Of a stretch of 19,031 nucleotides of DNA, positions 1-8,050 are shown one piece after another. This stretch comes from an uncultured Polycyclovorans sp. (GTDB lineage: Bacteria; Pseudomonadota; Gammaproteobacteria; Nevskiales; Nevskiaceae). How positions within the stretch are numbered: position 1 is the first letter of the stretch; every line of letters starts with the position of its first letter. Location: contig CAKZHZ010000014.1 in assembly GCA_936928855.1 (NCBI GenBank), forward strand, positions 1 to 19,031, in the 5' to 3' direction. The notes below the pieces were generated by a model, which had not been told where the DNA came from, made no database searches, and was given only the letters and a program-made list of their open reading frames with translations. The position numbers and the translations under genes are program-made.

Positions 1-986
1 TTTTTAAAGTCAGTACGATTAACGGTAAATGTGAAATCAGTGGTGCCATCGGCAGCAATGTTTTGCACAATCATGTCAATTTCAATATTGGCATCACCAA
101 TCGGTGACAGGATACGTGATGCAACGCCCGGCTGATCAGGTACACCGCGAATGGTTAATTTTGCTTCGTCACGGTTGAAGGCAATACCAGAGATAATAGG
201 CTGTTCCATTGTATGTTCCGATTCGGTGGTGATTAAAGTACCAACATTATTTTTAAAGTCTTCGTCAAAGGCGCCATCGGTGTCATTGTCAAAACTGGAC
301 AATACACGTAAGGGCACCTGATATTTGCCTGCAAATTCAACAGAACGGATTTGCAAGACTTTTGAACCCAGACTGGCCATTTCCAGCATTTCCTCAAAGG
401 TAATGCGATCGAGTTTTTTGGCTTTGGGCGCAACGCGTGGATCAGTGGTATAAACACCATCCACATCGGTATAAATCTGGCATTCGTCAGCTTTTAATGC
501 CGCTGCCAATGCAACGCCCGTGGTATCCGAACCGCCACGTCCCAGCGTCGCCACCGCACCCGCGTCGGTGATGCCCTGGAACCCGGCCACCACCGGCACC
601 ACTCCGGCCGCGCAATCGGCGCGCAGTCGCTCGGGGTCGATCCGCTGGATACGGGCCTTCATATGGGCACCGTCGGTGTGGATCGGCACCTGCCATCCGG
701 TGTAGGAGCGCGCCTTGACGCCCAGCTTGCCCAGCGCGAGGGACAGCAGGCCGATGGTGACCTGCTCACCGGTGGCGGCAATCTGGTCGAACTCGCGCTG
801 ATTGCCGCGCGGATTCACCGAACGCGCCAGCGTCAGCAGCCGGTCGGTCTCGCCACTCATCGCCGACACCACCACCACCACCTGGTCGCCGCGCTCGACA
901 AAGCCCGCCACCTTGGCGGCGACATGCTCGATCCGTTCGACCGAGCCCATCGAGGTGCCACCGTACTTCTGAACAATCAACGCCAT
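1..986 (-). CDS. lysC: Aspartokinase, 3' end missing and compositionally mosaic
   Basis: Aspartate kinase makes aspartyl phosphate, the first step to lysine, threonine, methionine and diaminopimelate. The gene starts at ATG 986-984, directly after the alaS stop codon (TAA then ATG), with GGAAGG about 10 nt upstream inside alaS. About 328 codons are present of a usual 405-410. The kinase signature KYGGTS is at residues 7-12, GRGGSDTT at 149-156, and TDVDGVYTTDPR follows. The first ACT domain is recognisable from GVPDQPGVASRIL onward, and the window ends inside the regulatory region. The frame is uninterrupted, but composition shifts sharply: 601-660 has 43 G/C of 60 while 1-60 has 24 of 60. 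The change falls within the GRGGSDTT codons (about 500-545). Position after alaS is standard for Gammaproteobacteria. Identity is very secure; whether both halves belong to one genome is doubtful. Confidence 0.95.
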   Translation of the reverse strand, partial: MALIVQKYGGTSMGSVERIEHVAAKVAGFVERGDQVVVVVSAMSGETDRLLTLARSVNPRGNQREFDQIAATGEQVTIGLLSLALGKLGVKARSYTGWQVPIHTDGAHMKARIQRIDPERLRADCAAGVVPVVAGFQGITDAGAVATLGRGGSDTTGVALAAALKADECQIYTDVDGVYTTDPRVAPKAKKLDRITFEEMLEMASLGSKVLQIRSVEFAGKYQVPLRVLSSFDNDTDGAFDEDFKNNVGTLITTESEHTMEQPIISGIAFNRDEAKLTIRGVPDQPGVASRILSPIGDANIEIDMIVQNIAADGTTDFTFTVNRTDFK

Positions 987-3596
987 TTAGAGAGCGCCTT
1001 CCACGTAGGCATAAACCGATTCGAGCGCTGCCGGCAGCGCAGCCACGTCGCTGCCTCCCGCCTGCGCCATGTCCGGGCGACCACCCCCCTTGCCGCCCAC
1101 CTGGGTCGCCACATGCTTGATGAGATCACCGGCCTTGATCCGGCTGGTGAGGTCCTGGGTGACGCCGGCAATCAGGCTGACCTTGCCGTCATCGCCCGCC
1201 CCCAGCACCACGATGCCGCTGCCCAGCTTGTTCTTCAGCTGGTCCTGAAGGTCGCGCAGATCGTTTCCTGACACCCCGTCAACCCGGGCGGCGATCACGC
1301 GCACGTCCTTGACGGCACGGGCCTGCCCGACGAGGTCGCCGCTGGCGGCGCCGGCCAGCTTGCCCTTCAGCGCAGCCAGCTCCTTCTCCAGGGCCCGGCC
1401 GCGCTCCACCTGAGCATCAATCTTCTCGACCAACTCCTCGCGCCCGGCACGCAGGCGCTCGGCGGCCGTCCGAAGGGTGGCCTCGAGACCCCGCAGGTAG
1501 TGCAGGGCATTGTCGCCCGTCACCGCCTCCACGCGCCGGATGCCGGACGCCACCCCCGATTCCGCCAGGATCTTGAACAGGCCGATGTCGCCGGTGCGCG
1601 CCACATGGGTACCGCCGCAGAGTTCGGTGCTGAACGCGCCCATCTGCAACACCCGCACCTCGTCGCCGTACTTTTCGCCGAACAGCGCCATGGCGCCGCT
1701 GGCAATGGCGTCGTCATAGCCCATCAGACGCGCGCTCACCTCGACGTTGGCGAGGATCGCCCGGTTGACCCGATCCTCGATCTCGACCAGCTCGGCAGCC
1801 GACACCGGCGCCGGATGGGAAAAGTCGAAGCGGGTCCGCTGCGGATCCACCAGCGAGCCCTTCTGCGCCACATGCTCGCCCAGCACATCCCGCAGCGCCC
1901 GGTGCAGCAGATGGGTGGCGGAGTGATTGCGCATGGTGGCGCGACGCAGGCTGTCGGTCACCTCGGCCGTGACCCGGTCGCCCACTGCCAGGCGGCCCTC
2001 CGCCAGCCGGCCATGGTGGCCGAAGACATTGCCCTTGATCTTCTGGGTGTCGTCGACCACAAAGGCACCGATACGACCGGCATCGCCGACCTGCCCGCCG
2101 GACTCGGCATAGAACGGCGTCCGGTCCAGCACCACCACGCCGGCCTCGCCGGCCTGCAGGGCGTCCACCGGTGCGCCCTCACGGAACAGGGCGAGCACGG
2201 TGGCCTCGCCCTGCAGCCCTTCATACCCCGTGAAACAGGTGCTCTCGCCCTCATAGGCAAGGCTGCTGCCCGCCTTGAAACTGCTGGCGGCGCGAGCGCG
2301 ATCGCGTTGCGCGGCCATCTCGCGCTCATAGCCGTCCAGGTCGAGGCTGAGCGAACGCTCACGCGCGATATCCGCCGTGAGGTCCAGCGGGAAACCGTAG
2401 GTGTCGTACAGCTTGAACACCACATCCCCCGGGATGACGGTGCCCGACAGGCCGGCAATGGCCTCATCGAGCAGCTTCATGCCCTTGTCGAGGGTGGTGG
2501 CGAAGGCATCCTCTTCGGCGCGGATGGTCTTTTCCAGCCAGGCGCGCTTCTCGACCAGCTCCGGATAGCCGGCGCCCATGGCTTCGCCCAGCGCCCCGAC
2601 CAGGCGGTGGAAGAAGGGCTCGTTGAGCCCCAGCTTGTAGCCGTGACGGATGGCGCGTCGCATGATCCGTCGCAGCACATAGCCACGCCCCTCATTGCCC
2701 GGCAGCACCCCATCGAGCATGAGGAAGCTGGTCGCCCGGATGTGATCGGCGATCACCTTCTGCGACGGACTCTCGTAGGGCTGCTGGCCCGCCATCGCGG
2801 CAAGGGCCTCGATGAGGATGCGGAAGCTGTCGATACGGTAGTTGTCGTGGGTCCCCTGCATCAGGGCCGAGATGCGCTCCAGCCCCATGCCGGTGTCGAC
2901 GCTGGGCGCCGGCAGCGGATCCATGCGGCCATCGGCATGACGCTCGAACTGCATGAACACCACATTCCAGATCTCGATCCAGCGATCACCGTCCTCGTCT
3001 GGAGAGCCCGGCGGACCACCCGGGATGTGATCCCCGTGATCGTAGAAGATCTCGGTGCAGGGGCCGCAGGGGCCGGTGTCACCCATGGTCCAGAAATTGT
3101 CCGAGGCGTAGGGCGCCCCCTTGTTGTCGCCGATGCGGACGATGCGCTCGGCCGGCACACCGACCGTTTCCTTCCACAGCGAGTAGGCTTCTTCGTCGGT
3201 GTGATACACCGTCACCAGCAGTCGCCCGGGATCAATGCCCAGCCAGTCCGGCGAGGTGATGAACTCCCAGGCCCAGGGAATGGCATCGGCCTTGAAGTAG
3301 TCGCCAAAGCTGAAATTGCCCAGCATCTCGAAGAACGTATGGTGCCGGGCGGTGTAGCCGACATTTTCGAGATCGTTGTGCTTGCCACCGGCGCGCACGC
3401 ATTTCTGACTGGACGCCGCCCGGGTATATGGCCGCCGGTCCTGGCCGGTGAAGACATCCTTGAACGGCACCATGCCGGCGTTGGTGAACAGCAAGGTCGG
3501 GTCATTGCCCGGCACCAGCGAACTGGACGGCACGAGCGCATGCTCCTTGCTCCGGAAAAACTCCAGAAACTTGGCGCGGACCTCGTTGCTGTTCAT
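987..3596 (-). CDS. alaS: Alanyl-tRNA synthetase
   Basis: Cytoplasmic enzyme that charges tRNA-Ala and edits mischarged Ser/Gly-tRNA. From ATG 3596 it is 869 residues (E. coli is 876) and begins MNSNEVRAKFLEFF, the usual N-terminus. The frame is open 15 codons further upstream, but that extension has no family resemblance, so I use 3596; no clear ribosome binding site precedes it. The catalytic core occupies about residues 1-250 (NDPTLLFTNAGM at 31-42). The editing-domain zinc ligands are visible as HSATH (H558, H562) and CGGTH (C660, H664), matching the E. coli spacing. The C-terminal coiled-coil and DHHA1-like domain includes GGKGGGRPDMAQAGG near the end. It lies between recX (108-bp gap) and lysC (no gap). 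Complete, with no sign of damage. Confidence 0.98.
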   Translation of the reverse strand: MNSNEVRAKFLEFFRSKEHALVPSSSLVPGNDPTLLFTNAGMVPFKDVFTGQDRRPYTRAASSQKCVRAGGKHNDLENVGYTARHHTFFEMLGNFSFGDYFKADAIPWAWEFITSPDWLGIDPGRLLVTVYHTDEEAYSLWKETVGVPAERIVRIGDNKGAPYASDNFWTMGDTGPCGPCTEIFYDHGDHIPGGPPGSPDEDGDRWIEIWNVVFMQFERHADGRMDPLPAPSVDTGMGLERISALMQGTHDNYRIDSFRILIEALAAMAGQQPYESPSQKVIADHIRATSFLMLDGVLPGNEGRGYVLRRIMRRAIRHGYKLGLNEPFFHRLVGALGEAMGAGYPELVEKRAWLEKTIRAEEDAFATTLDKGMKLLDEAIAGLSGTVIPGDVVFKLYDTYGFPLDLTADIARERSLSLDLDGYEREMAAQRDRARAASSFKAGSSLAYEGESTCFTGYEGLQGEATVLALFREGAPVDALQAGEAGVVVLDRTPFYAESGGQVGDAGRIGAFVVDDTQKIKGNVFGHHGRLAEGRLAVGDRVTAEVTDSLRRATMRNHSATHLLHRALRDVLGEHVAQKGSLVDPQRTRFDFSHPAPVSAAELVEIEDRVNRAILANVEVSARLMGYDDAIASGAMALFGEKYGDEVRVLQMGAFSTELCGGTHVARTGDIGLFKILAESGVASGIRRVEAVTGDNALHYLRGLEATLRTAAERLRAGREELVEKIDAQVERGRALEKELAALKGKLAGAASGDLVGQARAVKDVRVIAARVDGVSGNDLRDLQDQLKNKLGSGIVVLGAGDDGKVSLIAGVTQDLTSRIKAGDLIKHVATQVGGKGGGRPDMAQAGGSDVAALPAALESVYAYVEGAL

Positions 3597-3704
3597 AGGG
3601 TAGGAAGCATGCCGGACACAAAGGGGCGCTATGGTAATCAACCGGCTCCCCAGAGGCTACCGAGTGGCGCTGGCGAACGAAGACCACCGCCGTGCGTGCC
3701 GGAT

Positions 3705-4187
3705 TCAGTCGTCGGCGCTGCCGCCGCGCAGTGCCCCCCGGATCTGCTCCGCCTCGAAGCCCCGACCGGCCAGGAAGCGGTGGTGCTTGTGCCGCTCCGC
3801 CAGCGATGCCGGGGGCGCCTTGAACTTGCGCTGATACACCGCGACGGCAAGGGCCTGCCAATCGGTTTCGCTGGCGGCTAGGGCCGCCGCCACCGAGGCG
3901 CCCTCCACCCCGGCCATCTCCAGCTCGGCGCGGATACGCACGGGACCGTAACCCTGCCCGACGCGATGCCGCACCAACATCTCCGCATACCGGTCATCGG
4001 ATTGCAGACCGCGTTCCGCCAGCCCGGCCACCGCCTCCCGGGCAACCTCCCCCGAGGCCCCTCGCTGCCGCAGCTTGGCACTCAGTTCACGTGCACCGTG
4101 CTCTCGCCGCGCCAGCAGCCGCAACCCGCGTTCGCGGGCCGCGGCCGCATCGAGCGGCTCACTTGGCGGCGGCGTCCTCTTCCTCAC
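3705..4187 (-). CDS. recX: Regulatory protein RecX, overlapping recA
   Basis: RecX binds RecA and modulates its filament growth and recombinase activity. The protein is about 160 residues with the family pattern ARERGLRLLARREHGARELSAKL near the N-terminus, then RYAEMLVRHRVGQGYGP in the middle, and ends in a helical module (LAGRGFEAEQIRGAL). No in-frame ATG exists before the conserved region. The best start is GTG 4187-4185, which lies inside recA and gives a 29-nt overlap with the recA 3' end; no obvious Shine-Dalgarno sequence precedes it, so translation is probably coupled to recA. Position between recA and alaS is the standard gammaproteobacterial arrangement. Function is secure; the exact start is not. 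Confidence 0.9.
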   Translation of the reverse strand: MRKRTPPPSEPLDAAAARERGLRLLARREHGARELSAKLRQRGASGEVAREAVAGLAERGLQSDDRYAEMLVRHRVGQGYGPVRIRAELEMAGVEGASVAAALAASETDWQALAVAVYQRKFKAPPASLAERHKHHRFLAGRGFEAEQIRGALRGGSADD

Positions 4188-5193
4188 CGGCGCGCTTGCG
4201 CTTGGGGATCAGGATATCCCGCAGGGTGGTTTCCAGTTCGCTGGCGATCTGCGGATTGTCCCGCAGGAAGTTGCGCGCGTTGTCCTTGCCCTGGCCGATC
4301 TTGTCGCCGTTGTAGGCATGCCAGGCGCCCGCCTTGTCGACCAGCTTGTGGGCCACGCCGAGGTCGATCAGCTCCCCTTCCCGGGAAATGCCCTCGCCGT
4401 ACATGATCTCGAACACTACCTGCTTGAACGGTGGCGCCATCTTGTTCTTCACCACCTTGACGCGAGTCTCGTTGCCGATCACCTCGTCGCCCTTGCGGAT
4501 GGCACCGATACGACGGATATCCAGACGAACGGACGCGTAGAACTTCAGCGCGTTGCCACCCGTGGTGGTTTCCGGACTCTGGCCGGGCATCATCACGCCG
4601 ATCTTCATACGCAACTGGTTGATGAAGATCACCGTGGTCTTCGACCGGTTGATGGTGCCGGTGAGCTTGCGCAGTGCCTGGCTCATCAGGCGTGCCTGGA
4701 CGCCGACGGCCGCATCCCCCATGTCGCCTTCAAGCTCGGACTTCGGCACCAGGGCGGCCACCGAGTCGACGACGATCACGTCGATGGCATTGGAGCGCAC
4801 CAGCATGTCGACGATCTCCAGCGCCTGCTCCCCGGTGTCCGGCTGGGAGATCAGCAGGTCGTCCACCTTGACCCCCAGCTTCTCGGCGTAGCCGACATCA
4901 AGGGCATGTTCGGCATCGATGAAGGCGGCCACCCCGCCCGCTTTCTGTGCCTCGGCTGTGACATGCAGGGCGAAGGTGGTCTTCCCCGAGGATTCCGGCC
5001 CGTAGATCTCGACGACACGGCCCCGGGGCACGCCCCCGATCCCCAATGCAGCGTCCAGGGTGATGGATCCGGTGGAGATCACCTCCACCTCCGGACGGGT
5101 GTCCACGCCCATCCGCATCACGGTGCCCTTGCCGAACTGGCGCTCGATCTGGGAAAGGGCGGCTTCGAGGGCTTTCTTGCGGTTGTCGTCCAT
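4159..5193 (-). CDS. recA: Recombinase RecA
   Basis: DNA-dependent ATPase for strand exchange and the co-protease that triggers LexA self-cleavage in the SOS response. It is 344 residues, full length for the family. The P-loop GPESSGKT is at residues 65-72, loop 1 contains MGDAAVGVQARLMSQALRKL, and the loop-2 segment NQLRMKIGVMMPG is present. The C-terminus is the usual acidic tail (GEEEDAAAK). The start ATG 5193 has AGGA six nt upstream. A LexA box sits just upstream, overlapping the 3' end of pncC. recX begins inside its last codons. Intact and typical. Confidence 0.99.
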   Translation of the reverse strand: MDDNRKKALEAALSQIERQFGKGTVMRMGVDTRPEVEVISTGSITLDAALGIGGVPRGRVVEIYGPESSGKTTFALHVTAEAQKAGGVAAFIDAEHALDVGYAEKLGVKVDDLLISQPDTGEQALEIVDMLVRSNAIDVIVVDSVAALVPKSELEGDMGDAAVGVQARLMSQALRKLTGTINRSKTTVIFINQLRMKIGVMMPGQSPETTTGGNALKFYASVRLDIRRIGAIRKGDEVIGNETRVKVVKNKMAPPFKQVVFEIMYGEGISREGELIDLGVAHKLVDKAGAWHAYNGDKIGQGKDNARNFLRDNPQIASELETTLRDILIPKRKRAGEEEDAAAK

Positions 5194-5209
5194 GGTGTGT
5201 CCTGACTTT

Positions 5210-5237
5210 GAGTACCTGTATTATTTCACAGTGTCAC
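5210..5237 (-). promoter_or_regulatory. SOS promoter and LexA operator of recA
   Basis: On the minus strand, GTGACA (5237-5232, -35-like) is followed directly by the 16-bp palindrome CTGTGAAATAATACAG (5231-5216), a perfect CTGT-N8-ACAG LexA box, and then by GTACTC (5215-5210) where a -10 would lie. E. coli recA has the same order: -35, a LexA box filling the spacer, then -10. The -10 match here is weak; the operator match is exact. The box overlaps the last codons of pncC and ends 23 nt before the recA start. Confidence 0.85.
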
Positions 5238-5702
5238 GTAATCGTGCAGGCCCTGCAGCGCCTGCACCACGGTCTGCTGACGAATGGCATCCCGGTCGCC
5301 CTGCAGACGCAGCAGCCGCACCTCGCTGACCGCCGGGCCCTCCCAGGCCACCCACACCGTCCCCACCGGTTTGGCGGCCGTGCCGCCACCGGGTCCGGCG
5401 ACACCGGTGACCGCAATCGTCCAGTCGACGCCGGCGCCGGCACGCAACCCCCGCGCCATCGCCTGCGCCACCTCGGCACTCACTGCCCCGTGTGTCTCGA
5501 TCAGCGTGGCCGGCACACCCAACAGCGCCACCTTGGCCCGATTGGCGTAGGTCACCAGCCCGCGGTCAAACCACCCGGAGGCCCCGGGCACATCGGTGAG
5601 ACGCGCCGCCAGCAAGCCCCCGGTGCAGCTTTCGGCAACCGCCAGCCATTGAGCCCGCGCCTGCAGCGCAGCCCCCAGGGCCGCCAATCGTTCCGTGTTC
5701 AT
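5226..5702 (-). CDS. pncC: Nicotinamide-nucleotide amidohydrolase (CinA C-terminal family)
   Basis: Deamidates NMN to NaMN, returning the NMN released by NAD-dependent DNA ligase to NAD synthesis. At 158 residues it is a stand-alone CinA C-terminal domain without the N-terminal MoCF-like part. Visible motifs are AESCTGG near residue 23, YANRAKVALLGV, GAVSAEVAQAMARG, and AVTGVAGPGGG followed by KPVGTVWVA. The start ATG overlaps the TGA of the upstream dehydrogenase (ATGA, 4 nt). Location just upstream of recA is conserved in many Gammaproteobacteria. Complete. Confidence 0.94.
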   Translation of the reverse strand: MNTERLAALGAALQARAQWLAVAESCTGGLLAARLTDVPGASGWFDRGLVTYANRAKVALLGVPATLIETHGAVSAEVAQAMARGLRAGAGVDWTIAVTGVAGPGGGTAAKPVGTVWVAWEGPAVSEVRLLRLQGDRDAIRQQTVVQALQGLHDYVTL

Positions 5703-6748
5703 CGTCCCATCCTCTGACGTGCCATCTCAATCGCCACTGCCGCGGTTCCGCGCCCGTGCGCCTGCGCTGTCGTCAGCACCTGCTCCAGCGTCACCCCGAT
5801 ACGATCGAGATGTGCACGCACGGCCTTGGCGTCATAGCCGATGCGTTGGTGATGGATGTCGATGATGCCCCCGGCATTGACGATGAAGTCAGGCGCGTAC
5901 AGCACCCCCCGCTGACGCAGCGCTTCATCCAGCCGCGCATCGGCCAGAGGGTTGTTGGCGGCACCGACCACCGCTGCGGCCGCCAGGGATGTCAGGGCCT
6001 GATGCGTGATCGCGCCCCCCAACGCACAGGGCGAGAAAATGTCGGCCGGCACCGCGTGGATCGCCTCCACCGGCACCGCTTGCGCGGCGAACGCCTGCAC
6101 GCAGCGCGCGACCGCTGGACCATGGGTATCCGCGACCGTCAGTACCGCGCCCTCGGCATGCAACAACGCCGCCAGGCGATATCCCACCGCCCCCACCCCC
6201 TGGATCGCCACATGCAGGCCCTGCAGCGACTCACGCCCCCACAGCCGCCGCGCCACGGTACGAATTGACACCAGCGTGCCGTAGGCCGTGGCCGGCGACG
6301 GATCGCCGCTGCGCCCTGCTGCGCGGGTATCGGGATCGGTGAGGCCGCTGACATGGCGGGTCACGCCCGCCATGACGGCCATGTCATCGACATCGGTACC
6401 GGAGTCCTCGGCCACGATGTATGCGCCGCCGAGCCGATCGATACCCCGCCCCATCGCCCGCATCAGCGCCGGCGTCTTGTCCCGCCGTGGATCACCGATG
6501 ATCACGCTCTTGCCGCCCCCCTGTGGCAGCTCGGCCATCGCTGCCTTGTAGCTCATCGCGCGCGACAACCGCAGCACGTCGGTCAAGGCTGACAGCTCAT
6601 CGGCGTAGGGCACCATGCGACACCCGCCAAGGCTGGGGCCCAGACGGGTGCTGTGGATGGCGATCAGCGCACGCAATCCGGTGTCGGCATCGTGGTGGAA
6701 CACCACCTGTTCGTGATGATCGAAATCGGGGTGCTGGAACAACATCAT
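5699..6748 (-). CDS. Glu/Leu/Phe/Val dehydrogenase family protein (leucine-dehydrogenase-like)
   Basis: NAD-dependent oxidative deaminase of a branched-chain or aromatic amino acid. From ATG 6748 it has 349 residues, close to bacterial leucine dehydrogenases (about 345-365); a second ATG follows immediately (6745). The N-terminal substrate domain shows GPSLGGCRM at 37-45, SYK with K68, and PQGGGKSVIIGDP with K80, the two lysines of the leucine dehydrogenase active site; the catalytic aspartate is D114 in AEDSGTD. The NAD-binding Rossmann motif GVGAVG is at 183-188. Leucine is the best guess for substrate, but Val or Phe cannot be excluded. No strong Shine-Dalgarno sequence was found. It overlaps pncC by 4 nt and diverges from the thiolase gene 117 bp away. 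The frame stays open far upstream (to 7297), but that part lies antisense to the thiolase and is not family-like. Confidence 0.9.
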   Translation of the reverse strand: MMLFQHPDFDHHEQVVFHHDADTGLRALIAIHSTRLGPSLGGCRMVPYADELSALTDVLRLSRAMSYKAAMAELPQGGGKSVIIGDPRRDKTPALMRAMGRGIDRLGGAYIVAEDSGTDVDDMAVMAGVTRHVSGLTDPDTRAAGRSGDPSPATAYGTLVSIRTVARRLWGRESLQGLHVAIQGVGAVGYRLAALLHAEGAVLTVADTHGPAVARCVQAFAAQAVPVEAIHAVPADIFSPCALGGAITHQALTSLAAAAVVGAANNPLADARLDEALRQRGVLYAPDFIVNAGGIIDIHHQRIGYDAKAVRAHLDRIGVTLEQVLTTAQAHGRGTAAVAIEMARQRMGR

Positions 6749-6865
6749 GGCCGGGTTCAGATAAGGGGCGCACAAGGCTATCAGGAAGGCACCCCGGCAA
6801 TAGGGTGGGGGCAGCACCGACGCGCTGAGCGATACTAGGGGCATACCCGACGTTGAGGATGATTC

Positions 6866-8050
6866 GTGAGTACAGCTGATGCCGTCGTGATCGTGGGCCT
6901 GGCACGCACCCCAATGGGTGCCCTGCAAGGCGTGTTCAGCCCCCTGAGTGCCAGCGACCTCGGCGCCATCGCCATCCGCGCCGCCGTCGAGCGCGCGGGC
7001 CTGCAACCCGGGCAGGTCGAAGACGTGATCATGGGCAACGTCCTGGGCGCCGGTCAGGGCCAGGCGCCGGCACGTCAGGCCAGCCGCAAGGCCGGCCTGC
7101 CCGACCATGTCACAGCCCTCACCATCAACAAGATGTGCGGCTCCGGACTCAAGGCGGTGATGCTCGGCGCCGACATGATCCGCGCCGGCAGCGTCACCAC
7201 GGTGGTGGCCGGTGGCATGGAAAGCATGACCAACGCCCCCCACCTGATCCGCATGCGCGGCGGCCTCAAGTATGGCCACGGCGAGGTACTCGATCACATG
7301 GCGGTGGACGGCCTCGAGGACGCCTATCAGACACGCACCCCGATGGGCGTCTTTGCCGAGCAGGCCGTGGACCGCTACGGCTTCAGCCGTGAGCAGCAGG
7401 ACGCCTTCGCCATCGAATCACTGGCGCGCGCGCGCCGCGCCAACGAGGACGGCAGCTTCGATTTCGAAGTGACTCCGGTGGAGGTCAAGACCCGCAAGGG
7501 CAACGAAACCGTGACGCGTGACGAAGGCCCCTTCAAGGCCATGCCGGAGAAGATTCCCGGCCTGCGTCCGGCATTCCGCAAGGACGGCACCATCACCGCG
7601 GCCAACGCCAGCTCCATCAACGACGGCGCCGCCGCCGTGGTGCTCATGTCCGCCAGCGCCGCAGCAGCGGCCGGGGCCGTGCCGCTGGCCCGCATCGTCG
7701 CTCACAGCAGCCATGCACGGCTGCCCGGCGAATTCACGGTGGCGCCGGTGGACGCTATCCGCAAGCTGCTGGAAAAGACCGGCTGGACCGCGACCGAAGT
7801 CGACCTGTGGGAAATCAATGAAGCCTTCGCGGTGGTGACGATGGCGGCCATGCAGGAACACGGCTTGTCGCACGACCGGGTCAACGTTCACGGTGGCGCC
7901 TGCGCCCTGGGGCACCCCATCGGCGCCTCCGGTGCACGCATCCTGACCACGCTGATCGGCGCCCTGCGCGCGCGCGGCGGACGTCGCGGCGTGGCCACCC
8001 TGTGCATCGGCGGCGGTGAAGCCGTCGCCGTGGCCATCGAGTTGCCGTGA
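6866..8050 (+). CDS. Acetyl-CoA acetyltransferase / thiolase
   Basis: Thiolase that condenses two acetyl-CoA or cleaves 3-ketoacyl-CoA. It is 394 residues, full length. The acyl-accepting cysteine is C91 in NKMCGSGLKA; GGMESMTNAPHLI follows; the catalytic pair at the C-terminus is H350 in GHPIGASGAR and C380 in CIGGGEAVA, with NEAFA between. The start is GTG 6866, chosen because GAGG lies 7 nt upstream and the next residues (TADAVVIVGLARTPMG) match the family start. Chain-length specificity cannot be read from the sequence, so no gene symbol is given (atoB/phaA-like biosynthetic or fadA-like degradative). It is divergent from the amino-acid dehydrogenase and coupled to the downstream lipoprotein gene by a 4-nt GTGA overlap. 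Confidence 0.95.
   Translation: MSTADAVVIVGLARTPMGALQGVFSPLSASDLGAIAIRAAVERAGLQPGQVEDVIMGNVLGAGQGQAPARQASRKAGLPDHVTALTINKMCGSGLKAVMLGADMIRAGSVTTVVAGGMESMTNAPHLIRMRGGLKYGHGEVLDHMAVDGLEDAYQTRTPMGVFAEQAVDRYGFSREQQDAFAIESLARARRANEDGSFDFEVTPVEVKTRKGNETVTRDEGPFKAMPEKIPGLRPAFRKDGTITAANASSINDGAAAVVLMSASAAAAAGAVPLARIVAHSSHARLPGEFTVAPVDAIRKLLEKTGWTATEVDLWEINEAFAVVTMAAMQEHGLSHDRVNVHGGACALGHPIGASGARILTTLIGALRARGGRRGVATLCIGGGEAVAVAIELP

Noticed and set aside
3597..3704. The 108-bp recX-alaS gap as a site for a T-box, riboswitch or dedicated alaS promoter.
   Set aside because: I found no convincing -10/-35 pair, T-box sequence or stable hairpin there.
1500..3881. A 793-codon open frame on the plus strand opposite alaS and recX.
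   Set aside because: It is antisense to an unmistakable alaS. Long antisense frames are expected in GC-rich genes, and its His/Gln/Arg-rich content has no family features.
4075..5205. A 376-codon plus-strand frame opposite recA, and similar long frames opposite the pilus ATPases (12348-13370, 14678-15823).
   Set aside because: All are mirror frames of highly conserved genes, with no ribosome binding site, domains or sensible codon use.
6749..7297. An N-terminal extension of the amino-acid dehydrogenase by 183 codons.
   Set aside because: The extension is antisense to the thiolase, and the family N-terminus fits the ATG at 6748, including the K68/K80 numbering.
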